Shown: positions 17,720-25,787 of the stretch, piece after piece | How positions within the stretch are numbered: the stretch's first letter is position 1 | How the letters are laid out: each line of letters opens with the position of its first letter | DNA from: Compostimonas suwonensis | Lineage (GTDB): Bacteria; Actinomycetota; Actinomycetes; Actinomycetales; Microbacteriaceae | Direction: 5' to 3' | Length of the DNA stretch: 64,000 nt | Assembly: GCF_002797855.1 (NCBI RefSeq) | Contig: NZ_PGFB01000007.1 | Span: 1 to 64,000, forward strand | The notes under the pieces: generated by a model | Databases searched by the model: none | What the model saw: only the letters and a program-made list of their open reading frames with translations | What the model was told of the DNA's origin: nothing | Position numbers and translations under genes: made by a program

Positions 17720-18556
17720 CTATTTGATGAGCACACCCGCGTCGACCGGCAGGGTGACGCCCGTGACGTAGCGCGACTCGTCGGAGGCGAGCCACAGCAC
17801 CGCGTTCGAGATGTCGACAGGCTCGACCCACTGGATCGGCAGAGCGTTCATCGTCGCGAAACGCGGCCCCAGCACCTCTTTGGTGCGCTCCTCCGGCGGC
17901 AGATCCGGGGCGAACAGCTCGTAGGCCGCGCTGTTCTGGATCATGTCGGTGTTCACCGTGGTGGGGTGCACGCTGTTGACCCGGATCATGTCGGGCGCGA
18001 GCTCCAGCGCCAGCGTGCGCATGAGCCCCACGACACCGTGCTTCGCCGCCACGTAGTGCCCGATGTTCGCCATGCCCATCAGCCCGGCGGCCGAGCTCGT
18101 GAGGATGATCGAGCCGCCGTGTCCGCCCGCCTTGAGATGCGGGATGGCCGCCTTGGCCGTGTGCCAGACACCCGTGAGGTTGACGTCGAGCATGTCCTTC
18201 CAGGCGTCCTCGCTCAGCTCGTCGGCCGTGCCGAAGCTGAAGATCCCGGCGTTCGCCGACACGATGTCGAGCCGGCCGAGCTGCGCGACGCCCGTGTCGA
18301 GCGCCGCCTGGAGCGCGCCGAAGTCGCGCACGTCGGCCTGGGTCGCGACGATCCGCCGATCGAGCGCCTCGACCTGCCGGACCGTCTCCGCGAGATCCTC
18401 CGGAGTGGCCATCGGATAGGGCACGCTGTCCATCTGCGCCGCGATGTCGATCGCGATGATGTCAGCGCCCTCCTGCGCCATCCTCAGCGCATGGCTGCGG
18501 CCCTGCCCTCGGGCCGCGCCGGTGATGAAGGCGACCTTGCCCTCGAGTCTTCCCAT
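17720..18556 (-). CDS. mycofactocin-coupled SDR oxidoreductase (copy 4)
   Basis: 278 residues with TGAARGQG, NAG and YVAAK motifs and the insertion MDSVPYPMATPEDLAETVRQ. Closest to copies 2 and 6: long stretches of nucleotide identity, for example the 3' end encoding SRYVTGVTLPVDAG, suggest recent tandem duplication or gene conversion. The substrate loop reads DLPPEERTKEVLGPRF where copy 2 has a different sequence, so specificities may differ. ATG 18556 with GAGGAG nearby upstream. Expected to keep its NAD bound and exchange electrons with mycofactocin. Confidence 0.9.
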   Translation of the reverse strand: MGRLEGKVAFITGAARGQGRSHALRMAQEGADIIAIDIAAQMDSVPYPMATPEDLAETVRQVEALDRRIVATQADVRDFGALQAALDTGVAQLGRLDIVSANAGIFSFGTADELSEDAWKDMLDVNLTGVWHTAKAAIPHLKAGGHGGSIILTSSAAGLMGMANIGHYVAAKHGVVGLMRTLALELAPDMIRVNSVHPTTVNTDMIQNSAAYELFAPDLPPEERTKEVLGPRFATMNALPIQWVEPVDISNAVLWLASDESRYVTGVTLPVDAGVLIK

Positions 18557-18701
18557 TGTCGTACTCCTCTTTTGCTGATGAGCTGGTTGTTGATGAACCT
18601 GGCTGTTGACGAGCCCTGCCTGTTGACGAATCCTGCGTCGATGAGACCTGTCCGGTGTCGGGTGATGAGCCCCGGGGTCGTCGTGCGCGTCGGCGACGCC
18701 G

Positions 18702-19535
18702 CTACTTGATGACCGCGCCGGCATCGACCGGCAGGGCGACGCCCGTGATGTAGCGCGCCTCGTCGGAGGCCAGGAACAGCAGGGCGTTGGAGATGTCGAC
18801 GGGCTCGACCCACGGAATCGGCAGGGCGTTCATGCTCTGCGAGGCCGGCGCGAAGTCGTCCCGCGTCGGGTGCTCGAGATCCGGCCGGAAGAGGTGGTAG
18901 ATCGCCTCGTTCTGGATCATGTCGGTGTCGACCTGCGTCGGGTGGATGCTGTTCACCCGGATCATGTCGGGCGCGAGCTCGAGGGCGAGCGTGCGCATGA
19001 GCCCCACGACGCCGTGCTTCGCCGAGACGTAGTGCGCGACGTTCGCGTATGCCTGCAGCCCCGCGGCCGAGCTCGTCAGCACGATCGCGCCGCCGCGGCC
19101 TCCCGCCCTGAGGTGCGGGATCGCGGCCTTGGCCGTGCGCCAGACCCCGGAGAGATTGACGTCGAGCATGTCGTTCCACTCCTCGTCGCCGAAGTCCTCG
19201 GCGGCGTGCGGGGTGCCCGATATGCCGGCGTTGGCCGAGACGATGTCGAGGCGGCCGAGCTCGGCGACCCCCTCGTCGACGGCTGCTTTCAGGGCTCCGA
19301 AGTCGCGGACATCCGCCTTCTTCGCGACGATCCGGCGGTCGAGCGCCTCGACCTGGCGAACGGTCTCGGCGAGATCGGCCTCCGTCGCACCCGGGTAGGG
19401 CACGTTCGGCTGGTCTTCGCACGCGTCGATCGCGATGATGCCGGCGCCCTCCTGCGCCAGACGGATCGCATGGCTGCGACCCTGGCCACGGGCCGCGCCC
19501 GTGATGAAGGCGACTTTGCCGTCCAGTCTTCCCAT
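18702..19535 (-). CDS. mycofactocin-coupled SDR oxidoreductase (copy 5)
   Basis: 277 residues. TGAARGQG, NAG (SANAGIS) and YVSAK motifs; insertion QPNVPYPGATEADLAETVRQ. The substrate loop (IYHLFRPDLEHPTRDDF) resembles that of copy 3, whereas the core is closer to copies 2, 4 and 6, a mosaic pattern that hints at recombination between copies. ATG 19535. The 145-base gap to copy 4 contains short repeats of a GATGAGC/TTGACGA type. Substrate unknown. Confidence 0.9.
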   Translation of the reverse strand: MGRLDGKVAFITGAARGQGRSHAIRLAQEGAGIIAIDACEDQPNVPYPGATEADLAETVRQVEALDRRIVAKKADVRDFGALKAAVDEGVAELGRLDIVSANAGISGTPHAAEDFGDEEWNDMLDVNLSGVWRTAKAAIPHLRAGGRGGAIVLTSSAAGLQAYANVAHYVSAKHGVVGLMRTLALELAPDMIRVNSIHPTQVDTDMIQNEAIYHLFRPDLEHPTRDDFAPASQSMNALPIPWVEPVDISNALLFLASDEARYITGVALPVDAGAVIK

Positions 19536-19588
19536 TTCCTGCTCCTCGTATCGTGTTGCTCGTATCGTGGTGGTCGTGCGATGTCGCG

Positions 19589-20425
19589 CTATGCGATGAG
19601 CGTGCCGGCGTCGACCGGCAGGGTCACGCCCGTGATGTACCGCGCCTCGTCGGAGGCGAGGAACAGCACGGCGTTCGAGATGTCGAGCGCCTCCACCCAC
19701 GGGATGGGCAGGGCGTTCATGGTCGCGAACCGCGCCGTGAGCGTCTCGAGCGTGCGCTCCTCCTCGCTGAGGTCGGGTGCGAAGAGCGCGTACGTCGCGG
19801 GGTTGTGGATCATGGGCGTGTTCACGCTCGTGGGGTGCACGCTGTTGACCCGGATCATGTCGGGCGCGAGCTCGAGAGCGAGAGTGCGCATGAGCCCCAC
19901 GACACCGTGCTTCGCCGCCACGTAGTGCGCCATGTTCGGGTAGGCCATGAGCCCGGCGGCCGAGCTCGTGAGGATCATCGAGCCCCCGCGGCCTCCGGCT
20001 CGCAGGTGCGGGATGGCCGCCTTGGCCGTGTGCCACACCCCCGTGAGGTTGGTGTCGACGACGTCGCGCCAGGTCTCCTCCGGCAGCTCGTCGGCAGGGC
20101 CGAAGCTCCCGATCCCCGCATTGGCGGCGACGATGTCGAGTCGGCCGAGCTCGGCGACGCCGGCGTCGAGTGCGGCCTGCAGGGCGCCGAAGTCGCGGGT
20201 GTCGGCCTGCGTCGCGACGATCCGCCGGTCGAGCGCCTCGACCTGGCGAACGGTCTCGGCGAGATCCTCGGGTGTTCCCATCGGGAACGGCACACTGTCG
20301 ATCTGACTGCAGATGTCGACGGCGATGATGTCGGCGCCCTCCTGCGCCAGACGGATCGCGTGACTGCGACCCTGGCCACGGGCGGCCCCCGTGACGAATG
20401 CGACTCTTCCCTCTACACGCCCCAT
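19589..20425 (-). CDS. mycofactocin-coupled SDR oxidoreductase (copy 6)
   Basis: 278 residues. TGAARGQG, NAG (AANAGIG), YVAAK and the insertion IDSVPFPMGTPEDLAETVRQ place it in the mycofactocin-dependent SDR group. The first SDR after mftC, 110 bases downstream, with GGAAGGAGC before ATG 20425. Substrate loop DLSEEERTLETLTARF. As the SDR nearest to the cofactor genes it probably shares their transcript. Like the others it should carry a tightly held NAD(H). Confidence 0.9.
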   Translation of the reverse strand: MGRVEGRVAFVTGAARGQGRSHAIRLAQEGADIIAVDICSQIDSVPFPMGTPEDLAETVRQVEALDRRIVATQADTRDFGALQAALDAGVAELGRLDIVAANAGIGSFGPADELPEETWRDVVDTNLTGVWHTAKAAIPHLRAGGRGGSMILTSSAAGLMAYPNMAHYVAAKHGVVGLMRTLALELAPDMIRVNSVHPTSVNTPMIHNPATYALFAPDLSEEERTLETLTARFATMNALPIPWVEALDISNAVLFLASDEARYITGVTLPVDAGTLIA

Positions 20426-20535
20426 TGCGTGCTCCTTCCGATTCTCGTCAACGCGGATCGGATGTCTCGATCCGTGGCTCTCTGCTCCGAGCGGACCAGG
20501 CGCTCTCACGTCGATCCGCGTTGCGAATCACAGCC

Positions 20536-22041
20536 TCAGCTACAGCCGCAGGCACCCCCTCCTGAACCCCCTGCATGCCCTGAGGCTCCTGTGCCACCGC
20601 ATCCACACCCGGCGCTCGACGACTCCGCCGGCGACTGCGACGATGACTGCGGCGATGAGGGCGCACGCAGGATGCCGAAGCCCGCGAGCGGGCTCTCGTC
20701 GCAGTCGCTGACGGGCGGGCGTTCGAGATCCCGGCGACGGCTCAGCGTGAGGCGCACCGGGCCCATGCCCGACGGCGCCGTTCCAGACCCCGCGGACGAG
20801 GCGCTCGACAGCATCCCCTCAGCACTGATCCCTGACACGCTCCCCCCGGCCCGCGGTGCCCGCGTCGTGCGGTGCGAGTGGTCGTCGGACGGCTTGGGGA
20901 GCTGCTTCTCCTTGCGGTTCTTCAGCAGCTCCTCTCCGTATCCCTGCACACACTCGGGGTCGGGGCCGTCGAGCGGCAGGCCGGTGAAGAACTTGGCGGC
21001 CATGCAGCCGCCCTTGCAGGTGTCGAAGAACTGACACGAGGTGCACGCCCCGCCGGACTGCGGCTGGCGGAGACGCGTGAAGAGCTCGGAGTGGCGCCAG
21101 ACCTCCTGGAAACCGCCCTCGGAGCGAACATTGCCCGCGAGGAACTCCTCGTGGATCGCGAAGGGGCACGCGTAGACGTCGCCGATGGGGTCGATGAGGC
21201 AGACGACGCGGCCGGCGCCGCACAGGTTGAGGCCGGGCAGCGCCTCGCCGTAGGCCGAGAGGTGGAAGAAGGAATCGCCCGTGAGCACGCCTTCGCCGTT
21301 GGCGACGAGCCAGTCGTAGAGCTCGCGCTGCTGCTCGGGCAGGGGATGCAGCTCGTCCCAGACATCCGCGCCGCGCCCGGACGGCCGCAGGCGGGTGAGC
21401 CGCAGCTGCGCGCCGTAGTGGTCGGCGATCGCCTTGAACTCGTCGAGCTGGCCGATGTTCTGCCGGGTGCAGACGACCGAGATCTTGAAGCCCGTGAAGC
21501 CGGCATCCTTCATGTTCTGCATGGCGCGCATGGCCGTCGCGTACGAGCCGGGGCCGCGCACGTAGTCGTTGACCTCGGCGGTCGCGCCGTCGAGCGAGAT
21601 CTGCACGTCGACGTAATCGCTCGAGGCGAGCCGCTGGGCGACCTCGGGGCTGATCTTGACACCGTTGGTCGAGAACTTCACGCCGACGTGATGCGCGGTG
21701 GCGTAGTCGACGAGCTCCCAGAAGTCTGAGCGCACTGTCGGCTCGCCGCCGCCGATGTTCACGTAGAAGACCTGCATGCGCTCGAGCTCGTCGATGACGC
21801 CCTTGGCCTCGTCGGTCGTGAGCTCGCGCGGATCGCGCCGGCCCGAGCTCGAGAGGCAGTGCACACAGGAGAGGTTGCACGCGTAGGTGAGCTCCCAGGT
21901 GAGGCAGATGGGGGCGTCGAGCCCGTATTCGAAGAGGTCGACGAGGCGGGTCGGCGCGGGTGCGTCCGCCGTGGCCGCCGTCTGCGTGGGCGTCGGAGCG
22001 GACGGGGACGGATGAGCGGGCGGGGCTTGCAGAAGCGTCAT
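20536..22041 (-). CDS. mftC: mycofactocin radical SAM maturase MftC with cysteine-rich C-terminal tail
   Basis: 501 residues, against roughly 390 for mycobacterial MftC (from memory). MftC decarboxylates the C-terminal Tyr of MftA and links it to the preceding Val. The radical SAM cluster motif is C-NLS-C-VH-C in TYACNLSCVHCLSS; the SPASM region has CGAGRVVCL, CPFAIHEEFLAGN and CTSCQFFDTCKGGCMAAKF. The usual MftC end is represented by a DCDESP segment. Beyond it there are ~50 extra residues rich in Ser, Gly and Pro, ending with GCGCGGTGASGHAGG and ACGCS, that is two CGC motifs. No stop or frameshift separates them. ATG 22041; follows mftB by 37 bases. Confidence 0.94.
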   Translation of the reverse strand: MTLLQAPPAHPSPSAPTPTQTAATADAPAPTRLVDLFEYGLDAPICLTWELTYACNLSCVHCLSSSGRRDPRELTTDEAKGVIDELERMQVFYVNIGGGEPTVRSDFWELVDYATAHHVGVKFSTNGVKISPEVAQRLASSDYVDVQISLDGATAEVNDYVRGPGSYATAMRAMQNMKDAGFTGFKISVVCTRQNIGQLDEFKAIADHYGAQLRLTRLRPSGRGADVWDELHPLPEQQRELYDWLVANGEGVLTGDSFFHLSAYGEALPGLNLCGAGRVVCLIDPIGDVYACPFAIHEEFLAGNVRSEGGFQEVWRHSELFTRLRQPQSGGACTSCQFFDTCKGGCMAAKFFTGLPLDGPDPECVQGYGEELLKNRKEKQLPKPSDDHSHRTTRAPRAGGSVSGISAEGMLSSASSAGSGTAPSGMGPVRLTLSRRRDLERPPVSDCDESPLAGFGILRAPSSPQSSSQSPAESSSAGCGCGGTGASGHAGGSGGGACGCS

Positions 22042-22078
22042 GAGTGAGCTGTTGCCTTCCGGTCGGTGCTCGGTGTGT

Positions 22079-22471
22079 TTAGTGCGCGGTGTCTCCGTGC
22101 GTTGTGCCTGTCGAGTCGTGCGCGGCGCCCGTCGAGTCTTCGCCTGTCGAATCGTGCGGCGAGCGGTCGTCGTCGACCGCCGGCCGCTCGACGATCATCG
22201 AGGAGCGCGCGAGCGTCTCGAGGGCGCGCTGGTACCGTGGGACGTCCGCGTCGACGACGCCGGCCGCGGAGAACGCGGCGCGGGCCGTGGGCGCGTCGGC
22301 CAGGGATCGGACGACCGTCAGGAGCCGACGGTCTTTGAGAAAGGACAGCTTTCGGGTGCCGAAGTGGTAGAGCAGGGCGCCGAACGGCTCGGGTCGAACG
22401 GACACCTGCGGATGCAGATCCCACGCGCGGTCGAGGTCCAGTCCGACCGCGGCGGTGTCCAGCGTGGTCAC
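22079..22471 (-). CDS. mftB: mycofactocin precursor-binding chaperone MftB
   Basis: 130 residues. MftB is a PqqD-like RRE protein that binds MftA and presents it to MftC. The domain occupies about residues 1-98, with the conserved WDLHPQVSVRPEPFGALLYH followed by FGTRKLSFL. The last ~30 residues are a repetitive tail built on D-S-T-G units (HDSTGEDSTGAAHDSTG), encoded by a repeated GACTCGACAGGC-like sequence, absent from typical MftB. GTG 22471 is the start; ten bases separate it from mftA, which is usual for this pair. Confidence 0.93.
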   Translation of the reverse strand: MTTLDTAAVGLDLDRAWDLHPQVSVRPEPFGALLYHFGTRKLSFLKDRRLLTVVRSLADAPTARAAFSAAGVVDADVPRYQRALETLARSSMIVERPAVDDDRSPHDSTGEDSTGAAHDSTGTTHGDTAH

Positions 22472-22480
22472 GTCAACGGC

Positions 22481-22633
22481 TCAGTAGACGCCGCACATGC
22501 CGTCGATCGAGACCTCTTCGACAAGCGAATCGGCTTCGATCACCGCCTCGGCCCCGACCGCTTCATCGATGAGCTGCGTATTGTCCAGGGCCGACTGCTC
22601 GTCGGTGGTGGAGGCGACAGTGATGGGATCCAT
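22481..22633 (-). CDS. mftA: mycofactocin precursor peptide MftA
   Basis: 50 residues, acidic leader plus the invariant C-terminal core IDGMCGVY. The last two residues, Val and Tyr, become the cofactor after MftC, MftE, MftD and MftF act. ATG 22633 has AGGAG six bases upstream; a longer frame reaches 22702 but runs through the promoter and operator. It heads the minus-strand mft operon and is divergent from mftR, with a shared 98-base regulatory region. Confidence 0.95.
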   Translation of the reverse strand: MDPITVASTTDEQSALDNTQLIDEAVGAEAVIEADSLVEEVSIDGMCGVY

Positions 22634-22696
22634 AAAACGCTCCTCAAGGCTAAACCGGCTGCTGTGGCGATTAATCCGTGATGTGGACGATACTAA

Positions 22697-22711
22697 TGAC
22701 ACTCAGTGCCG
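22697..22711. promoter_or_regulatory. candidate MftR operator between mftA and mftR
   Basis: Imperfect dyad TGACAC-TCA-GTGCCG within TACTAATGACACTCAGTGCC. It lies 21 bases before mftR and 64 before mftA, suited to control both. The same sequence with a perfect dyad lies before mftD (12910-12924). Confidence 0.6.
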
Positions 22712-22731
22712 AAGGGAAGGGGTGATCGAGA

Positions 22732-23400
22732 ATGCCGAGTGACGAACCAGACGACGCCCAGCGAGCGGCCCCTCTCGCGCGCATCGGCCGCCAGCCCTCG
22801 ACCTCCCACGCCGAGCTCAGTCACGTGGCCCTGCAGCTCTTCATCGAGCACGGCTTCGACAACACGACCGTCGACGACATCGCGGCCTCGGCGGGCATCG
22901 GGCGGCGCACCTTCTTCCGCTACTTCCCCTCGAAGAACGACCTGCCCTGGGGCGACTTCGAGACGCTCCTCGACCGCATGCGCGTCTTCCTGCGCGAGCT
23001 GCCCGCCGACATGCCCGTCGTCGACGCGCTCTGCACGGCCGTCATCGAGTTCAACCGCTTCCCGCTCGAAGAGGTGCCCTACCACCGTCAGCGGATGGAG
23101 CTGCTGCTCAACGTCCCGAGCCTCATGGCGCACTCCACCCTGCGCTACACGGCCTGGCGACAGGTTCTCGCGGAGTACGTCGCCGGGCGGCTGGATGTGC
23201 CGGTCGACAGCCTGCGCCCCCAGACCCTGGCCTGGGCGTTCCTGGCCGTCTCGCTCTCGGCCTACGAGCAGTGGCTCAAACACGATGACGCCGACCTCAT
23301 CCAGCTGCTCAGCGAGGCGTTCCGCATGCTCGACACGGCGTTCGACCGGCAGGAGCACTCCCTGCCGCCCGCCTCGCCGCCCTCCCCGCCCGGGCCATGA
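22732..23400 (+). CDS. mftR: mycofactocin system TetR-family regulator MftR
   Basis: 222 residues. The N-terminal HTH (about residues 20-65) contains TTVDDIAASAGIGRRTFFRYF, typical of TetR proteins (quoted in part), and the ligand domain follows. MftR represses mft genes in mycobacteria and responds to acyl-CoA-type ligands there (literature memory, not checked). It is transcribed away from mftA and its last four bases overlap mftG (ATGA), so regulator and dehydrogenase are co-expressed. ATG 22732. The dyad 21 bases upstream suggests autoregulation. Confidence 0.92.
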   Translation: MPSDEPDDAQRAAPLARIGRQPSTSHAELSHVALQLFIEHGFDNTTVDDIAASAGIGRRTFFRYFPSKNDLPWGDFETLLDRMRVFLRELPADMPVVDALCTAVIEFNRFPLEEVPYHRQRMELLLNVPSLMAHSTLRYTAWRQVLAEYVAGRLDVPVDSLRPQTLAWAFLAVSLSAYEQWLKHDDADLIQLLSEAFRMLDTAFDRQEHSLPPASPPSPPGP

Positions 23401-25772
23401 GTCGTCAGCGGTTCGACGACGGCGCTCGCCACGACGGCGCTCACTACGACGGCGCTCGCTACGACGTCATCGTCGTGGGCGCCGGCGCTGCGGGCGCCCC
23501 TCTGGCGGCCCGCCTCAGCGAAGACCCGGATCGCTCGGTGCTGCTGCTCGAGGCCGGCCCCGTTCCGAGAACACCGGATGCCTTTCCGCCCGAGCTGCTC
23601 GACGCCGGCACCGTGCAGGGCGCCCGCCCCGACCACCCCGACAACTGGGCGTTCCCCGCACGGCTGCGCCCGGACCGCCCGTACTCGATCGCCCGCGGCC
23701 GTATCCTCGGCGGATCGAGCACGATCAACGGCGCCTCCTTCGTGCGGGCCACCCGCGAGGACTTCGAGCGCTGGTCGGCGGGTGGCAACGAGCAGTGGGC
23801 GTATGAGAGGGCGCTGCCGGTCTATCGTCGCCTCGAGACCGATCTGCAGTTCGGCGAGACCGCGGCGCACGGCGGCTCGGGGCCGATGATCGTGACCCGC
23901 GCCGCGCTCGACCATCCGGCCGCGACGGCGTTCCGCGCCGCCTGCGCCGAGCTCGGCTTCGCCGAGGAGCCCGACAAGAACGGTCAGGGCGGGCCGGGCT
24001 TCGGGCCCGTTCCCACCAACGTCTCGCACGGAGTGCGCTGGAACACGGGCCTCGCCTACATCCTGCCGGCCCTCGAGCGGCCCAACCTCGTGGTCGAGGG
24101 CGACACCCTCGTTCGGCGGGTGCTGTTCGACGACGCGGCGAGCGCAGCAGGCGCAGCGGGCAGGGCGAGCGCGGGCACAGCGAGCGCGGCACGGGCGATC
24201 GGCGTGGAGGTGGAGCGCGGCGGCATCCACTCGGTCATCGAGGCGACGGAGGTCGTGCTCGCCGCGGGCAGCGTGAAGACACCGCAGCTGCTGCTGCTCT
24301 CGGGCATCGGGCCGCGAGAGCCCCTCGAACGACTCGGCATCGCCGTGGTCGCCGAGCTGCCCGGCGTCGGCGCCGAGTTCAGCGATCATCCTCAGGTCGT
24401 CGTCGAATGGCAGCCCGCGCACGAGCTCGGCGAGCCGCCGGCCGGCCGGTGGATGTCGGCGAGCCTCGATCTGCCGTACGCCGAGATCCTGCAATCGCTC
24501 GTGCCCATGCCCGAGCTGCTCGAACCGGCCGCCCGGCGGCCCGAGAGCTCCCGGCCCGCACCCCTCGGCTTCCTCGTCTCGGTGCAGGCGGAGACCTCCC
24601 GCGGGCGGATCACCCTCGACACGTCCGACCCGAGCGCGCCGCCGGTCATCGACTACCACTACCTCTCGACCGACGACGACCGGCGGATGATGCGCGACGC
24701 CGTGCGCACGACCGCCCGGCTCCTGCTCTCCCGCGCCTTCGAGCCGCTCTTCGACGGCTTCACGAGCCTCGACCCGGCCGACCTCGGCAGCGACGAGCGG
24801 CTCGACGGGTGGATCCTGCGCAACCTCGGCACCTCGATCCACCTCTGCGGCAGTGCACGCCTCGGCCGGGCCGACGATCCCCTCGCGGTCGTCGACCAGT
24901 ACGGGCGCGTGCACGGCGTCGAGGGACTGCGGGTCGCCGACACATCGATCCTGCCCACGGCGCCCTCGCGCGGACCCGCCGCGACGGCCGTGCTCATCGG
25001 CGAGCGGGTGGCCGACTTCATCCGGACGGATGCCGGCACCCTCCGCGGATACTCGGCCGAGCAGGTGCGCGCGGCCGAGGCCCCACACCTCGCCGCCGGG
25101 GAACCGCTTATGCGGCTCGCGGCGGCGGCCCTCGCGGCAGAGATCACGGCAGAGATCACGGCGGGAATCGCAGCGGAGACAGCGGAGACGGGGAGCATGC
25201 CCGGGAGCGTGGCCGGCGCCGGGGTGCTGCTGCTCGTGGGCTCGGGCAACAACGGCGGCGACGCGCTCTACGCCGGCGGCCTGCTCGCGAGCGCTGGAGC
25301 CCGGGTGACGATCGTGCCGTGCGGGTCACGGCTGCATGCCGAGGGGCTGGCCGCCGCACTCGACGCCGGCGCTGTGCTCGAGCCCGCGGCGTCCGCTGCT
25401 CGACTCGGCGAGCTCGCCGTCTGTGCGGACGTCGTCGTCGACGGCATCCTGGGCACAGGCACAACCGCCGATCCCGCGCTGCGCGGGCGGGCGCGCGAGG
25501 TCGTCGCGGCGATCCTGCCGGCTCTCGCGGATGCCGCGCAGCGCCCGACCGTCGTGGCGGTCGACCTGCCGAGCGGCATCGGCGCCGACGACGGGAGCGT
25601 CCCCGATCCGACCGTGCTGCCGGCCGACGTGACCGTCACCTTCGGCGGCTGCAAGGCCGGGCTGCTGCTCGAGCCCGCGAACCGTCTCGCCGGGCGGGTG
25701 CGGCTCATCGACATCGGGCTGGGCCCTGAGCTCGCGCGGGTCGAGCCCGTTCTGACGGTGAGGATCGACTGA
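23397..25772 (+). CDS. mftG: MftG GMC-family mycofactocinol dehydrogenase fused to NAD(P)HX epimerase (NnrE)
   Basis: 791 residues, two complete proteins in one frame. Residues 1 to about 545 are a GMC oxidoreductase: FAD motif VVGAGAAGAPLAARL, GRILGGSSTINGASF, and C-terminal IHLCGSARLG with GVEGLRVADTSILP. MftG is thought to reoxidise mycofactocinol and feed electrons to respiration. From about residue 549 (RGYSAEQVRAAEAPHLAAGE) a full YjeF_N/NnrE domain follows, with GSGNNGGDAL, DGILGTG and DLPSGI; this enzyme epimerises hydrated, damaged NAD(P)H so that a dehydratase can repair it. No dehydratase domain is attached. The usual nnrE start region is present but its first codons read ACC CTC, not a start. 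An internal in-frame GTG at 25008 could allow separate epimerase. ATG 23397 overlaps the mftR stop. Confidence 0.9.
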   Translation: MSRQRFDDGARHDGAHYDGARYDVIVVGAGAAGAPLAARLSEDPDRSVLLLEAGPVPRTPDAFPPELLDAGTVQGARPDHPDNWAFPARLRPDRPYSIARGRILGGSSTINGASFVRATREDFERWSAGGNEQWAYERALPVYRRLETDLQFGETAAHGGSGPMIVTRAALDHPAATAFRAACAELGFAEEPDKNGQGGPGFGPVPTNVSHGVRWNTGLAYILPALERPNLVVEGDTLVRRVLFDDAASAAGAAGRASAGTASAARAIGVEVERGGIHSVIEATEVVLAAGSVKTPQLLLLSGIGPREPLERLGIAVVAELPGVGAEFSDHPQVVVEWQPAHELGEPPAGRWMSASLDLPYAEILQSLVPMPELLEPAARRPESSRPAPLGFLVSVQAETSRGRITLDTSDPSAPPVIDYHYLSTDDDRRMMRDAVRTTARLLLSRAFEPLFDGFTSLDPADLGSDERLDGWILRNLGTSIHLCGSARLGRADDPLAVVDQYGRVHGVEGLRVADTSILPTAPSRGPAATAVLIGERVADFIRTDAGTLRGYSAEQVRAAEAPHLAAGEPLMRLAAAALAAEITAEITAGIAAETAETGSMPGSVAGAGVLLLVGSGNNGGDALYAGGLLASAGARVTIVPCGSRLHAEGLAAALDAGAVLEPAASAARLGELAVCADVVVDGILGTGTTADPALRGRAREVVAAILPALADAAQRPTVVAVDLPSGIGADDGSVPDPTVLPADVTVTFGGCKAGLLLEPANRLAGRVRLIDIGLGPELARVEPVLTVRID

Positions 25773-25787
25773 GCCCGATCGGAAGCC

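Noticed and set aside
22634-22702. N-terminal extension of MftA
   Set aside because: It would run through the promoter and operator; ATG 22633 has a good ribosome site and gives the usual MftA length.
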